Shown in pieces: positions 9,363-18,978 of a stretch of 64,000 nt of DNA. The position numbers were made by a program, and so were the translations under genes. The notes beneath the pieces are model-generated. The model saw nothing but the letters and a program-made list of their open reading frames with translations, ran no database searches and was not told the DNA's origin. Source of the stretch: Nitrobacter sp051912485 (GTDB lineage: Bacteria > Pseudomonadota > Alphaproteobacteria > Rhizobiales > Xanthobacteraceae); NCBI RefSeq assembly GCF_051912485.1, contig NZ_CP196822.1:1550001-1614000 (forward strand), in the 5' to 3' direction. Positions within the stretch are counted from its first letter, which is position 1, and each line of letters starts with the position of its first letter.

Positions 9363-10733
9363 TTAGTTGACGCCGAGCGCCTTGAGTTTGCGATGCAACG
9401 CCGAGCGTTCCATGCCGACGAATTCCGCCGTCCGTGAGATATTGTTGGAGAAGCGGCTGATCTGGGCAATCAGGTAGTCGCGCTCGAACACTTCACGAGC
9501 CTCGCGCAACGGTAGGCCCATAATGTGCTCGCCGTTGACGCCAGTCGGCATCGCCGGGACCATCGAGCCAACATCCTGCGGCAGCATATCCGCGGTGATG
9601 ATCACCTCCGGACCGCCTCCGGCCAGGATCATCACGCGCTCGACGTTGTTACGGAGCTGCCGGACGTTGCCCGGCCAGACGTGCGATTGCAACACGGCCA
9701 TCGCATCGTCGCCGATCTGGCGCTTGGGCAGCCCGCTCGTGGTCGAGATATGGTCCATGAAAAATTCGATCAGTTCGGGAATGTCCTCACGGCGTTCGGA
9801 GAGTGGAGGAACGCGGATCGGCACGACCGACAACCGATGATAAAGATCTTCGCGGAAACGGCCTGCGGCGATTTCCTCTTCCAGATTGCGCGCTGTCGAC
9901 GAAATGATGCGCACGTCGACCTTAATCTTGGCAACTCCGCCGGAGCGCTGGAAGGTTTGGTCGACCAGGACGCGCATGATCTTGTTTTGAGTCTCGCGCG
10001 GCATATCACCGATCTCGTCGATGAACAGCGTCCCGCCGTGCGCCTCTTCCAGGGCTCCTGCCTTGCGCGGCTGCTGACCGTCAGTCTGCTCGACACCGAA
10101 CAGTTCGAACTCCATTCGTTCCGGCGTAATCGCTGCGGCATTGATGACGACGAACGGTCCCTCCGAGCGACTCGACTGGTTGTGAAGTGTTCGCGCGGCC
10201 AGTTCCTTGCCGGATCCGGACGGACCCACGATCATGATGCGGCTGTTGGCTTTCGCTGCACGCTCAATGGTCTGCCGAAGCTGGTTCATGCATGGCGAAC
10301 GGCCGACCAGCGAGCCGGCCGATGGCGCGAGCTGCTTCAATTCCCTGACTTCACGCTTGAGACGGGAAGTTTCGAGCGCACGCGTCGCCACCAGAATCAA
10401 GCGATCGGACTTGAACGGTTTTTCAATGAAGTCATAGGCACCGCGTTTGATCGCCGCAACAGCCGTTTCGATATTGCCGTGGCCGGAGATCATGACCACC
10501 GGCGTCTCGGGGCTGTCCTGCTTGATCATCTCGAGCAGTTGCAGCCCGTCAAGTTTGCTGCCTTGCAGCCAGATATCCAGAAAGACCATGTGCGGGCGGC
10601 GGCTTGAAACTTCCGCAAGTGCTTCATCGCTGTTGCGCGCGGTTCGGGTCGTAAAACCCTCGTCTTCCAGGATGCCTGCAACGAGGTCGCGAATATCGGC
10701 CTCGTCGTCCACTATCAGAATGTCGTGTGCCAT
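9363..10733 (-). CDS. ntrX: Nitrogen assimilation response regulator NtrX
   Basis: NtrX is the response regulator partner of NtrY in nitrogen and redox control. It has 456 residues. The receiver domain has LIVDDEADIRDL with the phosphoacceptor Asp in MVFLDIWLQGS. An AAA+ domain follows (Walker A GPSGSGKELAARTLH, Walker B GGTLFIDEIGDMP), then a Fis-type HTH (NNISRTAEFVGMERSALHRKLKALG). The loop that carries GAFTGA in sigma-54 activators reads FGVEQTDGQQPRKAGALEE here, so it should not open sigma-54 promoters in the classical way. This is a known trait of NtrX. It follows ntrY by 17 bases. Confidence 0.96.
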   Translation of the reverse strand: MAHDILIVDDEADIRDLVAGILEDEGFTTRTARNSDEALAEVSSRRPHMVFLDIWLQGSKLDGLQLLEMIKQDSPETPVVMISGHGNIETAVAAIKRGAYDFIEKPFKSDRLILVATRALETSRLKREVRELKQLAPSAGSLVGRSPCMNQLRQTIERAAKANSRIMIVGPSGSGKELAARTLHNQSSRSEGPFVVINAAAITPERMEFELFGVEQTDGQQPRKAGALEEAHGGTLFIDEIGDMPRETQNKIMRVLVDQTFQRSGGVAKIKVDVRIISSTARNLEEEIAAGRFREDLYHRLSVVPIRVPPLSERREDIPELIEFFMDHISTTSGLPKRQIGDDAMAVLQSHVWPGNVRQLRNNVERVMILAGGGPEVIITADMLPQDVGSMVPAMPTGVNGEHIMGLPLREAREVFERDYLIAQISRFSNNISRTAEFVGMERSALHRKLKALGVN

Positions 10734-10750
10734 GGATTGGATCCGCCTAG

Positions 10751-13051
10751 TCAGTTGCCGGTTGCAACTTCTGTTTTCGCTTTGTCGCCGGTCAAGGCGT
10801 CGTCGTTAGTCGCTCCGTCGCGCCCTTTAGTTTCGATATCCGCGCGCCCGGACACGGCGAATCGCAATCGCATCCAGGCCCCGCGTGCGCCCGGTCTTAT
10901 GGCGGAGGCGTCGTTGAGTTCGAGCTTTCCGCCATGGTCTTCCAGCACGCGCCCAACGATCGCAAGACCGAGGCCAGTGCCCTTTTCGCGGGTTGTGACA
11001 TAGGGCTCCAGGAGCCGCGCTCGTGCAACTTTCGGCAGGCCGATGCCGTTGTCGATCACGTCGATGACGACGTCGTCGCCGTCCCGCGCGGCAATGACCT
11101 CGATCCGGCCTTTTCCGAGCGTTTCCGGGGGCACGGCCTCGATAGCTTCGGTCGCGTTCTTGATGATATTAGTCAGCGCCTGCGAGATCAGCCGCCGGTC
11201 AAACTGGGCGCGCATCGGGTCGTGCCTGATGTCGGCTTCGATATCGATTTCGGGATGTCCGACACGCATGAGGAAAACCGTCTGGCGAACCGTATCGGCG
11301 ACGTCCTCTCCTTCCATCACTGGCTTCGGCATCCGCGCAAAACGCGAGAACTCGTCGACCATCCGTCTGATATCCTCGACCTGGCGCACAATCGTATCGG
11401 TGCACTGCTCGAAGATCGGCTTGTCTTCGGTGATCGCCTTGCCGAATTTGCGGCGAATGCGCTCGGCCGAGAGCTGGATCGGTGTCAACGGATTCTTGAT
11501 TTCATGCGCGATTCGCCGAGCCACGTCGCCCCACGCTGACGTGCGCTGCGCGGTTACAAGTTCGGTGATATCGTCCAGCGTGACAATATAGCTGTCGCGC
11601 GATTGACTGGTTTGCTCAGCGCTGACACGCACCGAGAGGTTGCGCTCGTTGTCGTCTCGATTGATCGTGATCTGCCCCTGCACCAGTCGTTGAGTCCCCT
11701 CCCTCGCCGACCGCATAAGGTCGTTCAATTCCGGGATCACTTCGGACAGCGGACGCCCCAGCGTTTCCGATTCGGAGTGACCGATCAATTTCTCGGCCGA
11801 GCGGTTGAGAACGCCGATCGTGTTGGCGCCGTCGACGCCAATGATGCCTGCGCTCGCCGACGACAGGACGGCTTCGATAAAGCGGCGCCGGCTGTCGATC
11901 AGGCCACTCGCGTTGACGAGTTCATCGCGTTGCGCGCGCAACTCGGCCGTCATCTTGTTGAAGGTTTCGCCGAGCTGGCCAAGATCTCCTTCGGATTTCA
12001 GGACGGGCACCTGCACGTTCAAGTCGCCAGTGGACACGAGGTTGGCCGCGTTCATCAAGCGACGGACGGGTGCGACGAACCGGTCCGCGAAGTTCAGGCC
12101 CAGCAAAACCGAGGCCATCAGGATTGTTAGAGCAATCACGGCGAACATCAGCGCAAAGGCAACCTGGATGCCAAGGCGACGCGCCTCGATGGTGGCGTAT
12201 TCGGCCACGCTCGCCTCGGTCTGCTTTAATTGGGCGACCACATGGGGATCGAGCAGGCGCGCCACATAAAGGAATTTATCGTCGAAGGCGCGTAGACGGA
12301 TGACAGCGGCGACGTAGTTTGCCTCCGGGAATACCGCGATCTGCGGTTCGTCCTCCCCCACATTTTTGAGGAAGTCCGGGTTGGGCGTGGTGTAGGTCCG
12401 CTCGATGCCGGTTTGTGCTGACACGAGCGCATTGCCGTCCTTGTCGATCAGCATCGCGCCCGGCAGGTTGCGAGCCTTCGCGTTCGAGGTCAGGAGCTGG
12501 ATAAATGTCACGCGATCCTGATCGTACAGGGGGCGTGCGTTGGAGATGTCGTTGGCCATGCCCAGGATATCGCCGCGAATGAGCTGAGCATGCTCGTGCA
12601 GATAGGCGTTGGCGACAATCAGCGAGTTCTGGATAACCTCCTTTGTCGGGCCCGAAAACAGGCGATCGAGGCCGCGATCGATGGTGATGTTGGCCACGAC
12701 CGAGACCAGCACTGCCGGTAGCACCGCGATCACCGAGAATAGACTGACAATCTGAACGTGAAGCTTTGCGGCTGCGCGACCACGCCGACGGGCCTGAACC
12801 ACCCGCCAGACCTCGCGGGCGATAATGCCGACGAGCAGGAGGATGGCGGCGGCATCGATCAGCAGAAACGCAATGACGACCCGATGGGTCGGCTCGATCG
12901 GCGTGAGGCCAACCAGGACGACGAAGGTCAGGAACGCCGAGAGCAGCGCCAGGCCGATCGCAACCGGCGCCAGCAGCCGGCGCAGGGTCCAGCCGCGCGG
13001 CTCGGCGACTGACGGATCGTGGGATGGGGCCGGCGTGTCTGCGCTAGTCAT
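10751..13051 (-). CDS. ntrY: Nitrogen/redox sensor histidine kinase NtrY
   Basis: NtrY is the membrane histidine kinase for NtrX. It has 766 residues. Two hydrophobic pairs near the N-terminus (LLAPVAIGLALLSAFLTFVVL, VVIAFLLIDAAAILLLVG) are followed by a large periplasmic sensor segment. Another membrane helix (VAFALMFAVIALTILMASVLL), a HAMP linker, a PAS domain (residues about 380-490), HisKA with the phospho-His in RRIAHEIKNPLTPIQL, and a HATPase domain (VIDVIDNGIGLPK, EKGTGLGLAIV) come after. The gene is separated from ntrC by 195 bases, so a second promoter could serve ntrYX. Confidence 0.96.
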   Translation of the reverse strand: MTSADTPAPSHDPSVAEPRGWTLRRLLAPVAIGLALLSAFLTFVVLVGLTPIEPTHRVVIAFLLIDAAAILLLVGIIAREVWRVVQARRRGRAAAKLHVQIVSLFSVIAVLPAVLVSVVANITIDRGLDRLFSGPTKEVIQNSLIVANAYLHEHAQLIRGDILGMANDISNARPLYDQDRVTFIQLLTSNAKARNLPGAMLIDKDGNALVSAQTGIERTYTTPNPDFLKNVGEDEPQIAVFPEANYVAAVIRLRAFDDKFLYVARLLDPHVVAQLKQTEASVAEYATIEARRLGIQVAFALMFAVIALTILMASVLLGLNFADRFVAPVRRLMNAANLVSTGDLNVQVPVLKSEGDLGQLGETFNKMTAELRAQRDELVNASGLIDSRRRFIEAVLSSASAGIIGVDGANTIGVLNRSAEKLIGHSESETLGRPLSEVIPELNDLMRSAREGTQRLVQGQITINRDDNERNLSVRVSAEQTSQSRDSYIVTLDDITELVTAQRTSAWGDVARRIAHEIKNPLTPIQLSAERIRRKFGKAITEDKPIFEQCTDTIVRQVEDIRRMVDEFSRFARMPKPVMEGEDVADTVRQTVFLMRVGHPEIDIEADIRHDPMRAQFDRRLISQALTNIIKNATEAIEAVPPETLGKGRIEVIAARDGDDVVIDVIDNGIGLPKVARARLLEPYVTTREKGTGLGLAIVGRVLEDHGGKLELNDASAIRPGARGAWMRLRFAVSGRADIETKGRDGATNDDALTGDKAKTEVATGN

Positions 13052-13246
13052 CCGGGGAAATGGTTGAGCGTTTGAGGCTGCTGGCTAATCGGCCGATACC
13101 CGATAGCAAACTGATGCATTCCTACAACAATGTTGCGCAATTGAGACATTTCCGCGGCGCGGACCATCGCGCGGAACGCTTGAACTTCGCATAAATCACC
13201 GATTCGGTCTGAAAAACCGTGGAAAACCGATTGGATGCGGCGGCTG

Positions 13247-14689
13247 CTATCCTCCGGTCCGGTAGACCTGGACGTCCAGATCGCGGATTTTTTTGCGTAG
13301 TGTGTTGCGGTTCAAACCCAAAAGGTCGGCTGCCCGAATCTGATTGCCGCGGGTCGCGGCTAGCGCCGCGGTGAGGAGCGGGACCTCGATCTCCCTGAGA
13401 ACGCGGTGGTACAGGCCCGGCGGCGGGACACCATTCGGAGAGCCCGAAAATAGCGACGACAGGTACATCTCGACGGCGCCGCCAAGGCTGTCGACACCTT
13501 GCTGTCCGCTGCGTCCGGAGACGACCGGAGGAGCCGTAAGTTCGCCATCGATCACCGGGCCGGTGATGACGTCCTGCGGGTACAGCGCCGCGAGCCTGCG
13601 CGCCAGATTTTCCAGTTCTCGGACGTTGCCGGGCCAGCGATGTCGTTTCAAGCGCTCGAGCGCAAGCGCATCGAGCTTTTTGGGCGGCAGCCCGTCCTTT
13701 TCGGCCAGGGCGAAGAAGTGCCTGATCAAATCGGGCAGATCCTCGATGCGTTCGCGTAGCGGCGGTAGCCGCAGCGGCACCACGTTGAGGCGGAAGAACA
13801 GGTCTTCGCGAAACAGCCCTTGCTGAATCAGGATCCGGAGGTCCTTGTTGCTCGCTGCGACAATGCGGACATCGGTCTTGATCGCCGTTCGCCCGCCGAC
13901 GGTGGTATATTCGCCCTGCTGAAGCACGCGCAGCAGGCGCGTCTGCGCCTCCATCGGCATGTCGCCGATTTCGTCGAGGAACAAGGTCCCACCTTCGGCC
14001 TGTTCGAAACGGCCGGAGGCGCGGGTGTTGGCGCCCGTGAAGGCGCCGCGCTCGTGACCGAACAATTCTGACTCAATGAGATCGCGGGGGATCGCTGCCA
14101 TGTTGACCGCGACGAACGGGCCGTTGCGTCGCTTGCCGTATTCGTGAAGCGCGCGCGCGACCAGTTCCTTGCCGGTGCCGGATTCGCCCGAAATCATCAC
14201 GGTCAGGTCGGTCTGCATCAGCCGTGCCAGCACGCGATAGATTTCCTGCATGGCCGGCGAACGTCCGATCAACGGAATGGAATCAAATTCGTTCTCGCCG
14301 CTGCGACTGGCTGCACGCTCCTTGGGCTCGGCGAGCGCGCGGCCAACAATGGCGACCAGTTCCTTAAGGTCGAAAGGTTTCGGGAGGTATTCATACGCAC
14401 CACGCTCGGAGGCGCGGATCGCCGTCATGAAGGTGTTTTGCGCGCTCATCACGATGACCGGCAGGTTCGGGCGCATCTTCTTGATGCGCGGCAGCAGATC
14501 GAAGGCGCTCTCGTCCGGCATCACGACGTCGGTGATGACGATATCCCCCTCGCCCTGACTGACCCATCGCCACAGCGTCGCTGCATTGCCGGTGAGGCGT
14601 ACTTCATATCCTGCGCGCGACAGCGCCTGATTGAGCACCGTGCGGATGGCCGCGTCATCGTCCGCGACAAGTATGTTGGCTGCAGGCAT
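13247..14689 (-). CDS. ntrC: Nitrogen regulation protein NtrC (NR(I))
   Basis: NtrC is the sigma-54-dependent activator of nitrogen-starvation genes such as glnA and amtB. It has 480 residues. Receiver: ILVADDDAAIRTVL with Asp in DIVITDVVMPDES. AAA+ domain: Walker A ISGESGTGKELVARALHEYG, intact sigma-54 contact loop GAFTGANTRASGRFEQA, and Walker B GGTLFLDEIGDMP. C-terminal Fis-type HTH: GNQIRAADLLGLNRNTLRKKIRDL. It begins 9 bases after the ntrB stop. Unlike NtrX in the same cluster, it keeps GAFTGA. Confidence 0.97.
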   Translation of the reverse strand: MPAANILVADDDAAIRTVLNQALSRAGYEVRLTGNAATLWRWVSQGEGDIVITDVVMPDESAFDLLPRIKKMRPNLPVIVMSAQNTFMTAIRASERGAYEYLPKPFDLKELVAIVGRALAEPKERAASRSGENEFDSIPLIGRSPAMQEIYRVLARLMQTDLTVMISGESGTGKELVARALHEYGKRRNGPFVAVNMAAIPRDLIESELFGHERGAFTGANTRASGRFEQAEGGTLFLDEIGDMPMEAQTRLLRVLQQGEYTTVGGRTAIKTDVRIVAASNKDLRILIQQGLFREDLFFRLNVVPLRLPPLRERIEDLPDLIRHFFALAEKDGLPPKKLDALALERLKRHRWPGNVRELENLARRLAALYPQDVITGPVIDGELTAPPVVSGRSGQQGVDSLGGAVEMYLSSLFSGSPNGVPPPGLYHRVLREIEVPLLTAALAATRGNQIRAADLLGLNRNTLRKKIRDLDVQVYRTGG

Positions 14690-14698
14690 TTTTCGTCC

Positions 14699-15874
14699 TC
14701 ATCCTGGATCGCGCGAGGCATGTGACGGCGTCTCCGGCACGGCGACATCGTCGCTTTGTCGGCGTTTTGGGCTGGTGTCGAACATCGGAAGCAGGACGCG
14801 GAAGGTGGTCTTGCGCGGCTGCGATTCGCACTCGACGATGCCGCCGTGATCGCGGACGATCTTGGCGACCAGTGCGAGTCCGAGTCCGCTTCCGGTCGGC
14901 TTCGTGGTTACGAAAGGGTCGAACAGGTTTGGCAGCAAATCCTCCGCCACGCCGGGACCATTATCCTTGACGCAAAATTCCAGCGGCAGAGACACCCGCG
15001 ATTTCTTGCCCGGTACGGAAAGACGGAGACCGGGGCGGAATGCGGTCGTAAACTGGATTTCTCCCTCGCCTCCGAGAGCAGCGACGGCTTCGGCGGCATT
15101 TTTGACGAGGTTCAGAAAGACCTGAATCAATTGATCCCGATCGGCCAGGACCGGCGGGAGCGACGGATCGTAGTCCTCAATAAATCTGGCGTCTCGCGCG
15201 AAGCCGGACTGCGCGAGCCGTTTGACGTGATCGAGCACCGAGTGAATGTTGACCGGACCGCGCGTCACCGGACGTTCGTCGCCGAACACTTCCATGCGGT
15301 CGACCAGCGTAACGATGCGGTCCGCTTCGTTGCAAATCAGCTGGGTCAGCATCCGGTCTTCCGACGATGCTCCCTGCTCGAGAAGCTGCGCCGCACCACG
15401 AATGCCGGACAGCGGATTCTTGATCTCGTGCGCAAGCATGGCCGCGAGCGCGGTTACCGAGCGCGCCGCGCTGCGATGGGTCAACTGCCGATCCATCTTG
15501 TCCGCAATGGTACGCAACTGAATCATCACCACGACGTGGCCGGGCCGTTCCGTCAGCGGCGCGACGTGCAGGTCGACCTGGCGATCTCGGCCGATCCGCG
15601 GCGTGCCGAGATCGACCCTGAATTCGTTCACGGGAGAGCCGGTGTTCCGAACCTGATCGATCAGCGTCAGCAGCGGACTGCCAAATGGGACGACTTCCTT
15701 CAACGGTTGCCGCTGCAAAAACTGCGCCGACATTTCAAAGAAGGACTCCGCAGCAGTGTTGGCGTCGACGATCCTGCCGTCAGGCGCGACCAACAGCACC
15801 GGGTTTGGCAGCGCATTGAGAACCGCCTCGCCGTCAGAGAGCGCGATATGTGAGCGTTCCGCGAGCGATGTCAT
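14699..15874 (-). CDS. ntrB: Nitrogen regulation histidine kinase/phosphatase NtrB (NR(II))
   Basis: NtrB is the cytoplasmic kinase and phosphatase of NtrC, controlled by PII proteins. It has 391 residues from the ATG at 15872-15874 (MTSLAERSHIALS). A PAS domain (VLNALPNPVLLVAPDGRIVDANTA) is followed by HisKA with the phospho-His in AMLAHEIKNPLSGIRGAAQLL. The HATPase boxes are FLNLVKNAAEAV, CVKDNGPGVAEDLL and GSGLGLALVAKIV. The start overlaps the dusB stop as ATGA, the dusB(nifR3)-ntrB coupling known in alphaproteobacteria. A 31-residue upstream extension is open but lies inside dusB. Confidence 0.97.
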   Translation of the reverse strand: MTSLAERSHIALSDGEAVLNALPNPVLLVAPDGRIVDANTAAESFFEMSAQFLQRQPLKEVVPFGSPLLTLIDQVRNTGSPVNEFRVDLGTPRIGRDRQVDLHVAPLTERPGHVVVMIQLRTIADKMDRQLTHRSAARSVTALAAMLAHEIKNPLSGIRGAAQLLEQGASSEDRMLTQLICNEADRIVTLVDRMEVFGDERPVTRGPVNIHSVLDHVKRLAQSGFARDARFIEDYDPSLPPVLADRDQLIQVFLNLVKNAAEAVAALGGEGEIQFTTAFRPGLRLSVPGKKSRVSLPLEFCVKDNGPGVAEDLLPNLFDPFVTTKPTGSGLGLALVAKIVRDHGGIVECESQPRKTTFRVLLPMFDTSPKRRQSDDVAVPETPSHASRDPG

Positions 15875-16920
15875 GCTGCGGCACTCCACGCAAAATCCTC
15901 GAATGCATCCACCAGAGATTGCTGCACGCCGGCGGGATCGTCGGCCGTCAGAATTTTTCCCCGCCACGTCTTGAGGACCGATGGCGGGACGCAGCCGGCC
16001 GCTGCCGCAACCTCAAGCGCCCAGCCGAGATGTTTCCGCGCATGACGAAGTCCGATGCGCAGGCCGTAGTGTTGAAGTAGGTCGTCGTAGAGCGCGCGGA
16101 TGTACGCCAACTGGTCCGCGAGCGAGGGAGGAGGTTCCGCGATACCTGTTTCGAGCCGGCGTCCAATCTGACCCGGCATCCAGGGCTGCCCCTGCGCGCC
16201 ACGCCCAACCATGACGGCATCGGCGCCCGACGCCTCCAGCGCCGCGACAGCAGCTTCGAAGGACGTAATGTCGCCATTGACCACGACGGGAATGTGGACC
16301 GCCTCTTTCACTGCTCGCACCGCCTGCCAGTCGGCGCGGCCCTTGTAGAACTGACATCGCGTGCGACCGTGAACGGTCATCATCTGCACGCCCGCGGACT
16401 CAGCGCGCTGCGCCAGCGCCGGCGCATTGAGCGAGCGGTCGTCCCATCCGAGCCGTATCTTGAGCGTGACCGGCACCTTCACAGCGCCGACCGTCGCCTC
16501 GATCAACCGCAGGGCATGGTCGAGATCGCGCATCAGCGCCGAACCCGACTGGCCGCCTGTCACGTGGCGGGCGGGACATCCCATGTTGATGTCGATGATG
16601 TCGGCGCCCGCAGCTTCGGCGATCCGCGCGCCCTCCTCCATCCAGTGGCTTTCGCAGCCGGCAAGCTGAACGACATGCGGTCCGCCGCCCGTGGCTTCGC
16701 AACGGAGCACCGACATGGGCCGCCCGCGGACAAGATCGTCACTGGCCGTCATTTCCGAGACGACGAGCCCGGCTCCCAGCTCTTCGGCAAGGCCTCGAAA
16801 AGGCCGATCGGTGATCCCCGACATCGGCGCCAGAAGAACCCGGCTGGCGATCGGAATGTCCCCAACAGTGAATGGCCCGAGACCTGATGATGGCGCCGGA
16901 CCGGTCGGGTTCGTGCTCAT
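15871..16920 (-). CDS. dusB: tRNA-dihydrouridine synthase DusB (NifR3)
   Basis: DusB is a flavin enzyme that reduces uridine to dihydrouridine in the tRNA D-loop. It has 349 residues. The TIM-barrel motifs are VLLAPMSGITDRPFR, VVQLAGCESHWM, DINMGCPARHVTGGQSGSALM (with the catalytic Cys), MMTVHGRTRCQFYKG, and VVVNGDITSF with ADAVMVGRGAQGQPW for FMN phosphate binding. It heads the nitrogen-regulation operon and is translationally coupled to ntrB. A 221-base spacer separates it from the divergent ispDF gene and should contain the promoters for both. Confidence 0.96.
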   Translation of the reverse strand: MSTNPTGPAPSSGLGPFTVGDIPIASRVLLAPMSGITDRPFRGLAEELGAGLVVSEMTASDDLVRGRPMSVLRCEATGGGPHVVQLAGCESHWMEEGARIAEAAGADIIDINMGCPARHVTGGQSGSALMRDLDHALRLIEATVGAVKVPVTLKIRLGWDDRSLNAPALAQRAESAGVQMMTVHGRTRCQFYKGRADWQAVRAVKEAVHIPVVVNGDITSFEAAVAALEASGADAVMVGRGAQGQPWMPGQIGRRLETGIAEPPPSLADQLAYIRALYDDLLQHYGLRIGLRHARKHLGWALEVAAAAGCVPPSVLKTWRGKILTADDPAGVQQSLVDAFEDFAWSAAA

Positions 16921-17141
16921 GGTCCAAACTGCTCCGTCGCAGCTATTCTGAAATGATAAGCTTATTTATTAGGCAAAACTGATCGATGCCTACACCGTAG
17001 CCAGTTTTTGGCATCATGCAAGTGCGCCGCAACACAAATATTGCCTCCAGCTCCTGTCGAATCCTGCTGTTTTTGTTCCGAGCATGATAAGGGCAGTGAC
17101 GCCGAGCCTTTTAACAACCTTGTTCGTTCTCACCGATTCCC

Positions 17142-18338
17142 ATGCCGACCTCAAAACGTACCGCAGCCATCATTGTTGCCGCAGGTCGCGGGCTCCGCGC
17201 CGGCGCCGGCGGTCCCAAGCAATACCGAACCATTGGCGGACGAACCGTGATTTCGCGGGCCATGGAGGCGTTCTGTAGTCATCCCGACGTCTTCGCCGTC
17301 CAGCCGGTGCTCAATCCGGATGATATCGACATGTTCAATCAGGCCGTCGCCGGGTTTCGATATCGGCTGCCAACGAATGGCGGCGCCACGCGCCAGGCCT
17401 CCGTTCACGCCGGCCTCGAGGCTCTCGCCGCTGATGCACCGGACATCGTGCTGATTCACGACGCTGCCCGGCCGTTCGCGACACCGGCGCTGATCAGGCG
17501 TGCGATCGACGCCACCGATATGACCGGCGCGGCCGTGCCAGTAATTCCCGTGACCGATACCATCAAGCAGGTCGATGCTTCCGGCGCCGTCAATGCGACT
17601 CCGGATCGTGCAACTTTGCGGATCGCGCAAACGCCGCAGGCGTTCCGTTTCGATGTAATCCTCGACGCCCATCGCCGCGCGGCGCGCGACGGCCGCGACG
17701 ATTTCACTGACGACGCTGCGCTTGCCGAGTGGGTGGGATTGACGGTTGCGACATTTGAAGGCGATGCTGCCAACATGAAACTGACAACTCCGGAAGATTT
17801 CGTGCGCGAGGAAGCGCGCCTCGCGGCTGCGCTCGGCGACGTCCGGACCGGCACCGGCTACGACGTCCATGCCTTCAGTGACGGCGACCACATCATGCTG
17901 TGCGGCGTCCGGGTGCCGCACAACCGCGGTTTCCTCGCCCACTCCGATGGCGACGTCGGCCTGCACGCGCTGGTCGATGCCATTCTAGGTGCTCTGGCGG
18001 ACGGCGATATCGGCTCGCATTTCCCCCCGAGCGATCCACAGTGGAAGGGCGCGGCTTCCGACAAATTCCTGAAGTACGCTGTCGATCGCGTCACGTCGCG
18101 CGGCGGCCGCATCGCCAATCTCGAAGTTACGATGATCTGCGAGCGGCCCAAGGTCGGCCCGTTGCGCGATGCGATGCGCGCGCGTATCTCGGACATCACA
18201 GGCGTCGCCATCTCGCGCATCGCCGTAAAGGCGACCACCAGCGAGCGGCTCGGCTTCACCGGGCGCGAGGAAGGAATCGCGGCGACAGCCAGCGCGACCG
18301 TCCGTCTGCCTTGGGACGAAAAGGGCTGGAGTACCTGA
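17142..18338 (+). CDS. ispDF: Bifunctional IspD/IspF enzyme of the MEP isoprenoid pathway
   Basis: This protein fuses 2-C-methyl-D-erythritol 4-phosphate cytidylyltransferase (IspD, residues about 5-230) with 2-C-methyl-D-erythritol 2,4-cyclodiphosphate synthase (IspF, about 235-398). IspD signatures are IIVAAGRGLRAGAGGPKQY and VLIHDAARPF. IspF signatures are GTGYDVHAFSDGDHIMLCGV, with metal-binding Asp/His, and HSDGDVGLHALVDAILGAL. The fusion is common in alphaproteobacteria. Its stop is 1 base before the pncC ATG, so the two genes are an operon. Confidence 0.97.
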   Translation: MPTSKRTAAIIVAAGRGLRAGAGGPKQYRTIGGRTVISRAMEAFCSHPDVFAVQPVLNPDDIDMFNQAVAGFRYRLPTNGGATRQASVHAGLEALAADAPDIVLIHDAARPFATPALIRRAIDATDMTGAAVPVIPVTDTIKQVDASGAVNATPDRATLRIAQTPQAFRFDVILDAHRRAARDGRDDFTDDAALAEWVGLTVATFEGDAANMKLTTPEDFVREEARLAAALGDVRTGTGYDVHAFSDGDHIMLCGVRVPHNRGFLAHSDGDVGLHALVDAILGALADGDIGSHFPPSDPQWKGAASDKFLKYAVDRVTSRGGRIANLEVTMICERPKVGPLRDAMRARISDITGVAISRIAVKATTSERLGFTGREEGIAATASATVRLPWDEKGWST

Positions 18339-18339
18339 C

Positions 18340-18966
18340 ATGAGCGGCAGCGATACTCGCGCTCTCTCGCGTTCGCTGCTCGACCTTTGCCGGATGCGCA
18401 AGCTTACGATCGCAACGGCCGAATCCTGCACCGGCGGGCTGGTCGCCGGTGCGCTGACCGATATTCCTGGCGCCTCGGACGTGATCGATCGCGGTTTCGT
18501 CACCTATTCCAATGAGGCCAAGCGCGCGATGTTGGGCGTCAAGGCCAGCACGCTCGACAGTTTTGGTGCGGTCAGCAAGGAAACCGCAACCGCCATGGCG
18601 GTCGGCGCGCTGGAACGCGCCGGCACCGATCTGGCCGTCGCCATCACCGGCATCGCGGGTCCCGGCGGCGCGACACCGGGCAAACCCGTCGGTCTCGTTC
18701 ATTTCGCAGTCGCCGCACGTGACGGCCGCTTGAGCCATCGCGAAAGCCGCTTTGGCGCGATCGGCCGCAGCGCGGTGCGGCAACGTTCGGTCGTTGAAGC
18801 CCTGCGGATGCTGATCGAGATGGCGCGGGGCCCGAAGCCGCCCGCGAAAGTCCGGCGCGAAAGCGTCAGCCGCCTGCGACCGCGAACGGCGCGGGCGCCC
18901 TTGCGTCGCGCGACCGAGCGGCGCCGGACCGGCGGACCGCTGAAGCCCTCTCCGAAGAAAACCTGA
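18340..18966 (+). CDS. pncC: Nicotinamide-nucleotide amidohydrolase (CinA C-terminal domain, PncC)
   Basis: PncC deamidates nicotinamide mononucleotide to nicotinate mononucleotide in the pyridine nucleotide cycle. It has 208 residues and lacks the N-terminal COG1058 half of full CinA. Family motifs are TIATAESCTGGLVAGALTD with the catalytic Ser/Thr, GFVTYSNEAKRAMLGV, and VAITGIAGPGGATPGKPVGLV. The last 45 residues are Arg-rich and of low complexity (RRESVSRLRPRTARAPLRRATERRR) and are not part of the usual domain. The gene directly follows ispDF and converges with the START-like gene. Confidence 0.92.
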   Translation: MSGSDTRALSRSLLDLCRMRKLTIATAESCTGGLVAGALTDIPGASDVIDRGFVTYSNEAKRAMLGVKASTLDSFGAVSKETATAMAVGALERAGTDLAVAITGIAGPGGATPGKPVGLVHFAVAARDGRLSHRESRFGAIGRSAVRQRSVVEALRMLIEMARGPKPPAKVRRESVSRLRPRTARAPLRRATERRRTGGPLKPSPKKT

Positions 18967-18978
18967 GACGACGTCGCG

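Noticed and set aside
9363..10733. NtrX as an ordinary sigma-54 activator
   Set aside because: The GAFTGA loop is replaced, which is a known property of NtrX and not a defect specific to this genome.
14756..15853. 365-residue plus-strand open frame
   Set aside because: It is antisense to ntrB, which has intact kinase motifs.
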